A stretch of DNA of 64,000 nucleotides from Shinella sumterensis (GTDB lineage Bacteria > Pseudomonadota > Alphaproteobacteria > Rhizobiales > Rhizobiaceae): positions 62,001-126,000 of the forward strand of contig NZ_MYFN02000013.1 in NCBI RefSeq assembly GCF_004514425.2, written 5' to 3'. Of the stretch, positions 1-10,668 are shown piece by piece (within the stretch, counting starts at the first letter, position 1; every line of letters begins with the position of its first letter). A program made the position numbers and the translations under genes. The notes beneath the pieces are model-generated. The model was not told the origin of the DNA and searched no databases. It saw only the letters and a program-made list of their open reading frames with translations.

Positions 1-339
1 AAGGCACAACCCTTCGACATCGCCGGCGTGGAGCCGGAAACCGGCCGCCCTGCCGCCGACCGGCTGATCGCGGGCGATCCGGTCTTCACCAGCTGGAACA
101 TCGAGGAAGCCGACGGCGGCGTCTATTCCGGCATCTGGCAATCGACGCCGGGCAAGTGGCGCATACAGTATGACGAGTGGGAGTATTTCCACATCCTCGA
201 AGGCCATTCGATCGTCACGTCCGACGAGGGCGAGGTGTTCGAACTCAAGGCCGGCGACCGCCTGATCCTGAGACCCGGCTTCAAGGGAAGCTGGGAAGTC
301 GTTGAAACGACTCGCAAGGATTACGTCATTCGTTTGTAG
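1..339 (+). CDS. Cupin-domain protein, C-terminal part (5' end outside window)
   Basis: The reading frame is open from the first base of the window, so the gene very probably begins upstream; a GTG at 28 is possible but has no convincing ribosome binding site. The 112 visible residues form a small beta-barrel cupin of the DUF861/Cupin_3 type (the fold of ureidoglycine aminohydrolase-like proteins). The pattern is an aromatic-rich strand, then EYFHILEGH, then a turn FELKAGDRLILRPGFKGSW. Only one His of the usual metal set is clear, so metal binding and any enzymatic role are uncertain. Its 3' end overlaps the end of the convergent membrane-protein gene by 14 bases. The substrate is unknown. 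Confidence 0.75.
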   Translation, partial: KAQPFDIAGVEPETGRPAADRLIAGDPVFTSWNIEEADGGVYSGIWQSTPGKWRIQYDEWEYFHILEGHSIVTSDEGEVFELKAGDRLILRPGFKGSWEVVETTRKDYVIRL

Positions 340-1201
340 GCTGACTGGACGATATGGGCGTGCACAGACTTTGCGGTTGTGCGGAGAGGTTTGGGCTCTG
401 CGCGAGCGCATCCGTCATGAAATCTTGCGCGTGATAGGACCAATTCAACACGTTCAAGCCGTTCTCCATCTTGACGACCAGAAGACCGTGGTTGCGAAGG
501 TAGGAAGGCGTATTCCCTGCGCTTTGCTTCCGCTCGCGGAATGTCAGGATGGAGAGATCAAAGAGGCTGGTGACGGTGCGGCTGCCGGATTGAAGGCAAT
601 AGGGACGGCCTGCGGCAGCGTCGATCGCTTTTCTGGCAACCACGTCTGCCGAGATGTAACTGAGTGCAAGCGATAGAGCGATCGCCATCGTCGCGAAAAG
701 GCAGGTGCATCCGTACGCATCGAAGGGTCGCCCCCGTCGCGAATCTTTCAGCCCGGCGAACGCTTGATAAACAAGAATGCCGGCGGCGGCGGCAAGGGCG
801 ACAGCAAGAAAAGCGCCCGGTATTCGGGTGAATATACCCGTCTTCAAAAACAGGAGCAAAGGTACAGGCAGCCCCGCTACCGCGCCGAACACGATGTTTC
901 CAGCAAGTGTGGGTTCGGTATCGCGCCTGTGCCTGAAAACGATAGCAAGACCTGCAATGGTGACACAGCAGAGCCAGACAGCAAACACAGCAGTGCGCGC
1001 GAACGAAGCCAGGCCAAAACGGTCGTCTGGGCCAGTATCTATGCCCAGATAAAGGCAAAGACCGCTGACGAGCGCCAGCATAAAGACGCTGCTGCGCGCG
1101 TTTTTTGTCGGCACAAAGGCGACGATCGGGATGGCGAGCGTGAGCACGACCACCATAGTGAGAATGAGCACAAAAGTACCGTCTGGCGTTATCCCTACCA
1201 T
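326..1201 (-). CDS. Polytopic membrane protein of unknown function
   Basis: 291 residues from the ATG at 1201. About six hydrophobic helices fill residues 8-200 (for example FVLILTMVVVLTLAIPIVAF near the start), followed by a polar C-terminal domain of about 90 residues with a few Cys. No known family is recognised. The start codon lies inside the last codons of the upstream cytochrome P450: the string ATGGTAG contains both this ATG and the P450 stop, a 7-base overlap that implies translational coupling. The coding sequence is visibly less GC-rich than its neighbours and uses more AT-ending codons, so horizontal acquisition is possible. The 3' end overlaps the convergent cupin gene by 14 bases. 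A longer upstream start in the same frame would be antisense to the P450 and is rejected. Confidence 0.7.
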   Translation of the reverse strand: MVGITPDGTFVLILTMVVVLTLAIPIVAFVPTKNARSSVFMLALVSGLCLYLGIDTGPDDRFGLASFARTAVFAVWLCCVTIAGLAIVFRHRRDTEPTLAGNIVFGAVAGLPVPLLLFLKTGIFTRIPGAFLAVALAAAAGILVYQAFAGLKDSRRGRPFDAYGCTCLFATMAIALSLALSYISADVVARKAIDAAAGRPYCLQSGSRTVTSLFDLSILTFRERKQSAGNTPSYLRNHGLLVVKMENGLNVLNWSYHAQDFMTDALAQSPNLSAQPQSLCTPISSSQPTNE

Positions 1202-2445
1202 TCCAGCTCCAGCGCCTCCAGACCGTGGAAGTGATAGACGTCCTTGACCACGGGCGGCGTTGCGATGCGCAGGCCGGGCAGGCGCTGGAACAGGATCGGC
1301 AGCGCGATGTTGAGTTCGAGCCGGGCCAGCGGCGCGCCGATGCAGAAATGGATGCCGGCGCCGAAGGAGAGGTTGGCGCCCTCGTTGCGATCCGGCTTGA
1401 AGACCAGGGGATCGGAGAATTTCTTCGGGTCGAGGTTTGCGGCGGCGAGGATCATCGCCACCTTGTCGCCGCGGCGGAAGCGGATACCGTCGAGTTCGAC
1501 GTCCTCCAGCGCGAAACGATCGAAGATGTGCACGGGTGCGGAGATGCGCAGGCACTCTTCCACGGTACGCTCCGTCGCTTTTTGGTCGGCGAAGAGCACG
1601 GCGGGGTCGGCGCCGTTTTCCAGGATGGTGCGCACGGCGTTGCCGATCTGGTGCACCGTCGCCTCATGGCCGGCGTTCAGCAGCACGATGGTCGTGGAGA
1701 TGAGTTCGTCATCGGTCAGAAGCTGGCCGCGATGTTCGGTGTGCACCATGTGCGAGAGCAGGTCGTCGCGCGGTTCGGCGCGGCGCTCGGCGATGACGCC
1801 GCGCACGTAATCCGAAAACTCCTGTGCCGCCTTGTCGGCGGCAAGCTCGTCGGCATGGGTGCGGCCGAACATGTACATGCGCACATAGGCGTGGGACCAT
1901 TTGAGGAGCTGCGGACCCATTTCGTCGGGAATGCCGATCATGCGGGCGATCATCGTCACCGGCAGGATATCGGCGAAGGCGGAGAGCAGCTCGACCTTGC
2001 CGTCCTTCTCGAAGCGGTCGATGGCCTGATGGCAGAGATCGGTGATCTCGGGCGTCAGCTTCTCGATCATGCGCGAGACGAAGGCGCGGTTGACGAGGGT
2101 GCGCAGCCGGGTGTGTTCCGGCGGTTCCAGCTCCAGGAGCGACCAGGCCTCGGCCGCATCGAAATGCGCGACATGCGGCTGCGGTTCGGGAAGCCCGAGT
2201 TCCGCGCGGCTTGCCACATGGAGGATCTGCCGGCCGAAACGGCGGTCGCGCAGCAGGCCGTTCACATGGTCATAGCCCGTGAAATACCATTTCTTCTGTT
2301 CCTCCCACCAGAAGGTGGGACACTGCGCGTGGAGCGCCGCATAGACCGCGTTCGGGTCGCGGTAGAAAGCGGGATCGCGGCCATCCAGCGAAACGCGTCT
2401 GTTGGCGGCATCGATGGTGAGGAAGGGGAGATGTGGCGTCGTCAT
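1195..2445 (-). CDS. Cytochrome P450
   Basis: 416 residues from ATG 2445, the usual size of a soluble bacterial class I P450; a TTG at 2490 would add 15 residues. The diagnostic motifs are present and in order: I-helix oxygen-activation motif AGHEAT (258-263, a common bacterial variant of AGxDT), K-helix ExxR at E297-R300, and the heme loop FGAGIHFCIG (361-370) with C368 as the thiolate ligand. It would hydroxylate or otherwise oxidise a small organic substrate using electrons from a ferredoxin and reductase, none of which are encoded nearby. The substrate cannot be inferred. It is apparently cotranscribed with the overlapping downstream membrane-protein gene. Confidence 0.93.
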   Translation of the reverse strand: MTTPHLPFLTIDAANRRVSLDGRDPAFYRDPNAVYAALHAQCPTFWWEEQKKWYFTGYDHVNGLLRDRRFGRQILHVASRAELGLPEPQPHVAHFDAAEAWSLLELEPPEHTRLRTLVNRAFVSRMIEKLTPEITDLCHQAIDRFEKDGKVELLSAFADILPVTMIARMIGIPDEMGPQLLKWSHAYVRMYMFGRTHADELAADKAAQEFSDYVRGVIAERRAEPRDDLLSHMVHTEHRGQLLTDDELISTTIVLLNAGHEATVHQIGNAVRTILENGADPAVLFADQKATERTVEECLRISAPVHIFDRFALEDVELDGIRFRRGDKVAMILAAANLDPKKFSDPLVFKPDRNEGANLSFGAGIHFCIGAPLARLELNIALPILFQRLPGLRIATPPVVKDVYHFHGLEALELEW

Positions 2446-2523
2446 AAACGATGACGTAGCGGATTTCACAAGCCCATGAAAGCTTGACAAAACGCCTTCA
2501 ACAACCGTGTCGCCTCAATCAAA

Positions 2524-4275
2524 TCATTTCCCCACCGCGATACCCTCGCGCCGCGGGTCGGCTGCGCCTTTCAGGCCGTCGGCGATGAGTTCGATGGCGT
2601 GCAGGCCGGAGTTCATCTCGCCGATCTTCACCTCGTAACCGAGGTCCGTCAGCGGTCCGGCAAGCTTTTCCGCATCGGTGCCGGCTTCGATGTCGTAGGT
2701 GCCGAACCGGTTGATGAGATGGGGCATCGCGACGATCTCGCCGACATCCATGCCCCAGTCGATATAGGCGATCAGCGCCTGCGCGACATAGCCGATGATC
2801 TGGCTGCCGCCGGGCGAGCCGATGGCAAGCAGCGGCTTGCCATCCTTGAGGACGATGGTCGGCGACATGGAGGAGCGGGGCCGTTTGCCGGGCTCGACGC
2901 GGTTGGCGACGGGCAGGCCCTCGTCGTGGGTCTTGAATGAGAAATCCGTGAGCTCGTTGTTGAGCAGGAAGCCGTTGGTCATCAGCCGGGAGCCGAAGCC
3001 GTTCTCGATGGTGGTCGTCATGGAAACCACATTGCCCTTGTCGTCGACGATGACGAAATGGCTGGTGGAGGGCAGCTCGATGGCCGCGTCCCGGCCAAAA
3101 TTGAAGGCATGGTCCCATTCCGGCTTGCCGGCGCTCACCGCATCCGCGCCGAGCGCCTCGTCGCCGTCCAGCAGCCTGGCCCGTTCGCCGAGATAGGTCT
3201 TGTCCGTCAGGCCCTTGATGGGCGCCGGCACGAAATCCGTGTCGGCGAGGTAACGCTCCCGGTCGGCGAAGGCGAGGCGCTGGGCGTCCCCGATCAGCCG
3301 CCAGCTTTCCGGATTGTCCCTGCCGAGCGCCTTGAGGTCGAAATTCTCCAGCATGCCGAGCATCTGGCCGATGGCAACGGCACCGGAGGAGGGCGGACCC
3401 ATGCCGCACACGTCGAGCGCCCGATAGGCGGTGCAGACGGGCTTGCGCTCCTTGACCCGGTAATTGGCGAGGTCGGCGAGCGACAGCACGCCCGCATTCT
3501 GTCCGGCCATGCGCACCGTATCGACGATCGCCTCGGCGATGGCGCCTTCATAGAATGCGGCGGCGCCGCCATTGGCGATGGCCGACAGTGTTTCGGCATA
3601 GGCGGGGTTCCTGAGGATGGCGCCGGCCTTGAGCGGCGCGCCATCGGCACCGAAGAAATAGGATGCCGTCGGCTCGAAGGTCTTCAGCCGGTCGCCTTCG
3701 GCCGCGACCAGGGCGGCGAGGCGCGGAGACACGACGAAACCGTCGCTCGCCAGCTTCTGCGCGGGCGCGAAAAGATCCTTCCACGCCATGACGCCCCAGC
3801 GGTTGTGTGCCTCCTGCATCAGCATCACGGTGCCGGGCGTGCCGACCGAACGGCCGCCGACCACGGCATCGAGAAACGCCAGCGGCTCGCCCTTTTCGTC
3901 GAGGAAAAGCGTGGGCGTCGCTTCCATCGGCGCGGTCTCGCGGCCGTCGAGCGTGGTGATCCGTTTTGCCTGCGCATCGTAATAGACGAGGAAGGCGCCG
4001 CCGCCGAGGCCGGAGGATTGCGGTTCGACGAGGCCGAGCACGGTCTGGACGGCGATCATGGCATCGATGGCGCTGCCGCCCTCATCGAGGATTTTCGCGC
4101 CCGCCTCGGCGGCGAGCGGATGGGCGGCGGCGACCATGTGCTTCGTCGCGGTGACGATGCCGGCGGCCGCACGGCCCGTGGCGCGCTCGGGAGCGACGGT
4201 GTCGGATGCCTGCTGCGCCGGCGCGGGCGTGCCGGCAAGGGCCAGGGTTGCAAGGGCGATGAGGACGCGTTTCAT
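2524..4275 (-). CDS. ggt: Gamma-glutamyltransferase, periplasmic
   Basis: 583 residues from ATG 4275, preceded by a good GGAGG ribosome binding site; the longer frame to 4329 is not needed. Residues 1-19 are a signal peptide ending APAQ, so the enzyme is exported. It is an Ntn-hydrolase that is made as a precursor and cleaves itself before the catalytic Thr, then hydrolyses or transfers the gamma-glutamyl group of glutathione. The nucleophile is expected at T404 in ELPSTSHFVIVDD, and the family glycine-rich segment SSGLGGGAFLVYY and the late PRSSMSPTIV and GSPGGSQIIGY segments are all present. It is monocistronic and divergent from clpP; together they share the region 4276-4550. Confidence 0.95.
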   Translation of the reverse strand: MKRVLIALATLALAGTPAPAQQASDTVAPERATGRAAAGIVTATKHMVAAAHPLAAEAGAKILDEGGSAIDAMIAVQTVLGLVEPQSSGLGGGAFLVYYDAQAKRITTLDGRETAPMEATPTLFLDEKGEPLAFLDAVVGGRSVGTPGTVMLMQEAHNRWGVMAWKDLFAPAQKLASDGFVVSPRLAALVAAEGDRLKTFEPTASYFFGADGAPLKAGAILRNPAYAETLSAIANGGAAAFYEGAIAEAIVDTVRMAGQNAGVLSLADLANYRVKERKPVCTAYRALDVCGMGPPSSGAVAIGQMLGMLENFDLKALGRDNPESWRLIGDAQRLAFADRERYLADTDFVPAPIKGLTDKTYLGERARLLDGDEALGADAVSAGKPEWDHAFNFGRDAAIELPSTSHFVIVDDKGNVVSMTTTIENGFGSRLMTNGFLLNNELTDFSFKTHDEGLPVANRVEPGKRPRSSMSPTIVLKDGKPLLAIGSPGGSQIIGYVAQALIAYIDWGMDVGEIVAMPHLINRFGTYDIEAGTDAEKLAGPLTDLGYEVKIGEMNSGLHAIELIADGLKGAADPRREGIAVGK

Positions 4276-4449
4276 GGGGATTGCCTCCGCTGGAGACGAC
4301 ATAGTGCAGCCGACGGCAGGGAGGAGCAAGGCGGGCGAAAGAATTCATCTTTCCTTCACCCTGTCGGCGGATCGGTTGTGGAAATCCCCGCCGCGCATTG
4401 CGCCGATTAACCGCATTCTCGCATACAGCGCCGCAAAACATGGCGCCGT

Positions 4450-4480
4450 CTTGAAGTCAGCCACCCTGACACTCTATGTA
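4450..4480 (+). promoter_or_regulatory. Heat-shock (RpoH-type) promoter of clpP
   Basis: CTTGAAG at 4450-4456 is followed after exactly 17 bases by CTATGTA at 4474-4480. This matches the alphaproteobacterial sigma32 consensus (CTTGAA, 17-18 bases, CCCAT/CYTAT-type -10). It lies 70 bases upstream of the clpP start in the clpP/ggt divergent region. ClpP is a known member of RpoH regulons. Confidence 0.7.
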
Positions 4481-4550
4481 GGGAATACGAAACTTGCTGA
4501 TTCCCAACGCTTGGGCGAGGGTTTCAGGGCACTTGAGATGAAGGATTGAT

Positions 4551-5183
4551 ATGAGAAATCCCGTAGATACCGCCATGGCTCTGGTGCCGATGGTCGTCGA
4601 GCAGACCAACCGCGGCGAGCGTTCCTACGACATCTATTCGCGTCTCCTCAAGGAGCGCATCATCTTCCTGACCGGTCCGGTGGAAGATCACATCGCCACG
4701 CTGGTGTGCGCGCAGCTTCTCTTCCTCGAGGCCGAAAACCCGAAGAAGGAAATCGCGCTCTACATCAATTCGCCGGGTGGCGTCGTCACCTCGGGCATGG
4801 CGATCTACGACACGATGCAGTTCATCAAGCCGGCCGTGTCGACGCTGTGCATCGGCCAGGCGGCCTCCATGGGCTCGCTGCTTCTGGCCGCCGGCCACAA
4901 GGACATGCGTTTCGCCACCCCAAATGCGCGCATCATGGTGCACCAGCCTTCGGGCGGCTTCTCCGGCCAGGCCTCGGACATCGAGCGCCACGCCAGGGAC
5001 ATCCTCAAGATGAAGCGCAAGCTCAACGAGGTCTATGTCAAGCATTGCGGCCGCACCTACGAGGAAGTGGAACAGACGCTCGACCGCGACCATTTCATGA
5101 GCGCCGACGAGGCGAAGGACTGGGGCCTGGTCGACCGCGTCATCACCAGCCGCGAGGCGATCGAGGGTGTCGAAGGCGCGTAA
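4551..5183 (+). CDS. clpP: ATP-dependent Clp protease proteolytic subunit ClpP
   Basis: 210 residues. ClpP forms the two-ring serine-protease chamber that degrades proteins fed to it by ClpX or ClpA. The catalytic triad is visible: S106 in GQAASMGS, H131 in IMVHQPSGG and D180 in [11 protein letters not shown], with the same spacing as in E. coli ClpP. A short propeptide-like N-terminus precedes the mature fold. The ATG at 4551 follows GATGAAGGATTGAT, which carries an AAGGA ribosome binding site. It is followed after 293 bases by clpX, and an RpoH-type promoter lies upstream, so heat-shock induction is expected. Several clpP paralogues are usual in rhizobia; this is the one linked to clpX and lon. 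Confidence 0.98.
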   Translation: MRNPVDTAMALVPMVVEQTNRGERSYDIYSRLLKERIIFLTGPVEDHIATLVCAQLLFLEAENPKKEIALYINSPGGVVTSGMAIYDTMQFIKPAVSTLCIGQAASMGSLLLAAGHKDMRFATPNARIMVHQPSGGFSGQASDIERHARDILKMKRKLNEVYVKHCGRTYEEVEQTLDRDHFMSADEAKDWGLVDRVITSREAIEGVEGA

Positions 5184-5476
5184 TGTCATGGTTTTGCCGC
5201 GGATGAAGCTATTGTGACACATTTGTAAGGTGCACGGGGCTTTATCCCGGCGGCAAAGCCGCTAATATTGGCCGTTAATGCTATGGTGATTTGTGAGAGC
5301 CTAGCATTCGGTATTTCGGTGGGGGATTCGTTGCCACCGGCCAGGACTGTTTCGTCCCGTTCGGTTAGTACCCCCTAAGCCTTGACGGGCTGCGCTTTCC
5401 CGAGCGTTCCGGAAAAGGCGGTTTGAGTGTCCGGCCATCTTGCGAGGGGTGGACGGCGTGCTGGAAGGAAAGTGAT

Positions 5477-6754
5477 ATGAGCAAGGTCAGCGGCAGCAAC
5501 GGCGGCGACTCCAAGAATACCCTCTACTGCTCCTTCTGCGGCAAGAGCCAGCACGAGGTCCGCAAGCTTATTGCCGGGCCGACCGTGTTCATCTGCGATG
5601 AATGCGTGGAATTGTGCATGGACATCATCCGCGAGGAGAACAAGACCTCGATGGTGAAATCCCGCGACGGCGTTCCCACGCCCCAGGATATCATCAAGGT
5701 CCTCGACGAATATGTCATCGGCCAGCAGCAGGCCAAGCGCATCCTCTCGGTCGCGGTGCACAACCACTACAAGCGCCTGGCGCACGCCGCCAAGGGCTCG
5801 GACGTTGAACTGGCCAAGTCGAACATCATGCTGGTCGGCCCGACGGGCTGCGGCAAGACGTACCTTGCCCAGACGCTCGCCCGCATCATCGACGTGCCGT
5901 TCACCATGGCCGACGCCACGACGCTGACCGAAGCCGGCTACGTCGGCGAGGACGTGGAAAACATCATCCTCAAGCTCCTGCAGGCGGCCGACTACAATGT
6001 CGAGCGTGCGCAGCGCGGCATCGTCTATATCGACGAAGTCGACAAGATCTCGCGCAAGTCCGACAATCCGTCGATCACGCGTGACGTCTCGGGCGAGGGC
6101 GTGCAGCAGGCGCTTCTGAAGATCATGGAGGGCACGGTTGCCTCGGTGCCCCCGCAGGGCGGCCGCAAGCATCCGCAGCAGGAATTCCTGCAGGTCGACA
6201 CGACGAACATCCTGTTCATCTGCGGCGGCGCCTTTGCCGGCCTCGACAAGATCATCTCCGCCCGCGGCGAGAAGACCTCGATCGGCTTCGGCGCGATGGT
6301 GCGCGCACCGGAAGATCGCCGCGTCGGCGAGGTCCTGCGCGAACTGGAGCCGGAAGACCTGGTCAAGTTCGGCCTCATCCCGGAGTTCATCGGTCGTCTG
6401 CCGGTCCTGGCGACGCTCGAGGATCTCGACGAGGATGCGCTGATCCAGATCCTGTCGGAGCCGAAGAACGCGCTCGTCAAGCAGTACCAGCGCCTGTTCG
6501 AGATGGAAGACGTCGAACTGACCTTCCACGAGGACGCGCTGCGCGAGATCGCCCGCAAGGCCATCGTCCGCAAGACGGGCGCCCGCGGCCTTCGCTCGAT
6601 CATGGAGAAGATCCTGCTCGACACGATGTTCGAACTGCCGGAACTGGAAGGCGTGCGCGAAGTCGTCATTTCCGACGAAGTCGCCAAGGGCACCGCCCGG
6701 CCGCTCTACATCTACTCCGAGCGCGCCGACGAGAAGGCCAACGTTTCGGCCTGA
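5477..6754 (+). CDS. clpX: ATP-dependent Clp protease ATP-binding subunit ClpX
   Basis: 425 residues from ATG 5477, which has GGAAGGAAA just upstream; the frame extends to 5423 but that start has no support. ClpX is the hexameric AAA+ unfoldase that recognises tagged or damaged proteins and threads them into ClpP. The N-terminal zinc-binding domain has C18, C21, C40 and C43; Walker A GPTGCGKT is at 121-128 and Walker B IVYIDE at 182-187. The C-terminal AAA+ lid contains the expected [18 protein letters not shown]. Length and order are standard. A strong hairpin terminator follows 25 bases after the stop. Confidence 0.98.
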   Translation: MSKVSGSNGGDSKNTLYCSFCGKSQHEVRKLIAGPTVFICDECVELCMDIIREENKTSMVKSRDGVPTPQDIIKVLDEYVIGQQQAKRILSVAVHNHYKRLAHAAKGSDVELAKSNIMLVGPTGCGKTYLAQTLARIIDVPFTMADATTLTEAGYVGEDVENIILKLLQAADYNVERAQRGIVYIDEVDKISRKSDNPSITRDVSGEGVQQALLKIMEGTVASVPPQGGRKHPQQEFLQVDTTNILFICGGAFAGLDKIISARGEKTSIGFGAMVRAPEDRRVGEVLRELEPEDLVKFGLIPEFIGRLPVLATLEDLDEDALIQILSEPKNALVKQYQRLFEMEDVELTFHEDALREIARKAIVRKTGARGLRSIMEKILLDTMFELPELEGVREVVISDEVAKGTARPLYIYSERADEKANVSA

Positions 6755-6778
6755 TCCGTCGCAGCATTTCAGACAGAG

Positions 6779-6806
6779 GACCCGCCCGGCAACGGGCGGG
6801 TCTTTT
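6779..6806 (+). terminator. Rho-independent terminator of clpX
   Basis: Perfect 10-bp stem (6779-6788 with 6793-6802, GACCCGCCCG) closed by a GCAA tetraloop and followed by TTTT. It begins 25 bases after the clpX stop and also lies just past the end of the convergent AhpD-like gene. Confidence 0.9.
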
Positions 6807-6817
6807 CATGTGAGCCC

Positions 6818-7135
6818 TCAGCGATCGTAGGCTGCGATGGCGGCGGGCAGGGCGGCGGTGACGCCGTTGCCGACCGCCGGCAGGCCCGTCAGGACGGCGC
6901 TTATGACGTCCTCGCGGCTTGCGCCGGCCGCCTTTGCTTCCGCCACATGGAAGGCAAGCCCGCTTTCGAGCCGGACGGCCGCGAGCACGGCGATATAGGC
7001 GAGCGACTGGGTCTTGGCGTCGAGCGCGGAAGCCGCGCCGAGTTTCGCCACGGCCTCCAGCCAGGCCTGGCTGTGCGCGGGCGCGTCCTTCATGAATGTC
7101 TGGAATGCGTTGCTGACGAGAGACGTGTCGTTCAC
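6818..7135 (-). CDS. Carboxymuconolactone decarboxylase / AhpD-like small protein
   Basis: 105 residues from a GTG at 7135 preceded by AGGAAAGGATC, a good ribosome binding site; the frame continues upstream without support. The all-helical segment with RLESGLAFHVAEAKAAGASREDVISA is the core of the CMD/AhpD fold. The CxxC pair that makes AhpD a thiol peroxidase partner is absent (there is no Cys in the protein), so a redox role is unlikely. The His and the AGASREDV segment are kept, as in gamma-carboxymuconolactone decarboxylase-like members. The real substrate is unknown. It is a single gene between clpX and lon, transcribed against both. Confidence 0.8.
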   Translation of the reverse strand: MNDTSLVSNAFQTFMKDAPAHSQAWLEAVAKLGAASALDAKTQSLAYIAVLAAVRLESGLAFHVAEAKAAGASREDVISAVLTGLPAVGNGVTAALPAAIAAYDR

Positions 7136-7599
7136 GGGCGATCCTTTCCTGCTCTGCTCGCCGATACTCTGGCACATCGAGCGCCGGCCCGTCTTGCGAC
7201 AGGTCAAGACGCACGGTTTTCCGGGTATCGCGAAACGGCTGCGCGCTACATTTCGTGATTGGCCGCTTGCGCCCGGAAAGGGCATGATGCAAGGCAGGCG
7301 ATATCGCGGGAGGCCGTTGCGAAACGCGGCGCGGCAGGCGAATATGGAAGACCGCGAATCTGCCTGCCAATGCCTCGGTGGCGCCGTCGGTGGGAAGACC
7401 GCAAGGTCCGCGACAGCGCGGAGGACTAGTGTTCCTGATGTTCGTTCGTCTGGTCGGCGACTGGAAGGGGGCTCCCTGTCGCCGGGCTTGAAAAAGCGTT
7501 AACCGCACGCCACTTGTGGATGGAAAAGATCGCCGGCCCGGTGCCTTGAGGTGCCGATCGGTCCGGTTCCCGGAAACGGGACGTTTGAAAGGAAATGAC
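7136..7599. other. 464-base non-coding region upstream of lon
   Basis: No supported gene. The plus-strand frame crossing it and the minus-strand frame over lon are poor in coding features. The left end holds the ribosome binding site and promoter of the minus-strand AhpD-like gene, and the right part holds the lon leader with a candidate RpoH promoter at 7487-7517. The middle (about 7200-7430) shows nothing recognisable. Confidence 0.6.
7487..7517 (+). promoter_or_regulatory. Candidate RpoH-type promoter of lon
   Basis: CTTGAAA at 7487-7493 is a perfect alphaproteobacterial sigma32 -35 element. At the same 17-base spacing as the clpP promoter lies CACTTGT (7511-7517), only a partial match to the -10. 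It is 83 bases upstream of the lon start, and lon is a classic heat-shock gene. Confidence 0.45.
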
Positions 7600-10023
<2,424 letters not shown>

Positions 10024-10070
10024 GGCCTTACGCCGGCTAAAGACCCCGGCTTTTGGACCCGAAACTGGAA

Positions 10071-10097
10071 AAGACCGGCCCTCTGGCCGGTCTTTTT
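10071..10097 (+). terminator. Rho-independent terminator of lon
   Basis: Perfect 10-bp stem AAGACCGGCC (10071-10080) with GGCCGGTCTT (10085-10094), loop CTCT, then a short T tract. It lies 48 bases after the lon stop. Confidence 0.9.
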
Positions 10098-10151
10098 CGT
10101 TGAAAAGCGTGTGTAAAGCCCGGATTCTCAGGCGATTGCGACGAAATTTTC

Positions 10152-10179
10152 TTGCGAGGCGAGGGGTGATGCGTATTCT
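10152..10179 (+). promoter_or_regulatory. Candidate sigma70 promoter of hupB
   Basis: TTGCGA (10152-10157), 16 bases, TATTCT (10174-10179), about 50 bases before the hupB ATG and after the lon terminator, so hupB should have its own promoter here. The match is moderate. Confidence 0.4.
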
Positions 10180-10228
10180 GCCCCCGACTTGTATGAGTCG
10201 TTTCAAACCGTATGAAAGGGGTGGAAAC

Positions 10229-10504
10229 ATGAACAAGAATGAACTCGTATCCGCGGTCGCTGAAAAGTCGGGCCTGTCGAAGACGGATGCAGCATCGGCT
10301 GTCGACGCCGTATTCGAAACCATCCAGGGCGAACTCAAGAACGGCGGCGACGTTCGTCTCGTCGGTTTCGGCAATTTCTCCGTATCGCGTCGTGAAGCTT
10401 CGAAGGGCCGCAACCTTTCGACCGGCGCCGAGATCGAGATCCCGGCTCGCAACGTGCCGAAGTTCTCGGCCGGCAAGGGCCTGAAGGACGCCGTCAACGG
10501 CTGA
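10229..10504 (+). CDS. hupB: DNA-binding protein HU
   Basis: 91 residues from ATG 10229, with GAAAGGGGTGG upstream; the longer frame start inside lon is spurious. HU is the small histone-like dimer that bends and compacts DNA in the nucleoid. The sequence runs [18 protein letters not shown], then the saddle segment [19 protein letters not shown], then the DNA-gripping beta arm with [19 protein letters not shown]. Length and all landmarks are standard. Located directly after lon, as is usual in proteobacteria, but separated by terminators on both sides and so an independent unit. Confidence 0.97.
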   Translation: MNKNELVSAVAEKSGLSKTDAASAVDAVFETIQGELKNGGDVRLVGFGNFSVSRREASKGRNLSTGAEIEIPARNVPKFSAGKGLKDAVNG

Positions 10505-10561
10505 TCCTCAGGTCGGGCAGAGCGGTTATCCACTCCGCCGCAATACCTGACATTCAGGGTC

Positions 10562-10589
10562 GGGGTCCGGTTCGTCCGGGCCCCTTTTT
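10562..10589 (+). terminator. Rho-independent terminator of hupB
   Basis: 9-bp stem with one G-T pair (10562-10570 with 10576-10584), loop TTCGT, followed by TTTTT. It immediately precedes the PHO box of the next gene. Confidence 0.88.
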
Positions 10590-10598
10590 ATTTGCGGG

Positions 10599-10616
10599 CT
10601 GTCATGTCTCTGTAAC
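10599..10616 (+). promoter_or_regulatory. PHO box (PhoB site) upstream of the phytase-like gene
   Basis: CTGTCAT (10599-10605), a 4-base spacer, then CTGTAAC (10610-10616). This fits the PhoB direct repeat CTGTCAT-N4-CTGTCAT with the first half perfect and the second 5 of 7; rhizobial PHO boxes commonly have CTGTAAC-like second halves. It ends 52 bases before the start codon, a normal distance for activation. It predicts induction by phosphate limitation. Confidence 0.65.
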
Positions 10617-10668
10617 AGGAAGGCCGCAGAACCGCCGGGTTCCATTCAACCGGATTCCGGAGGATCCC

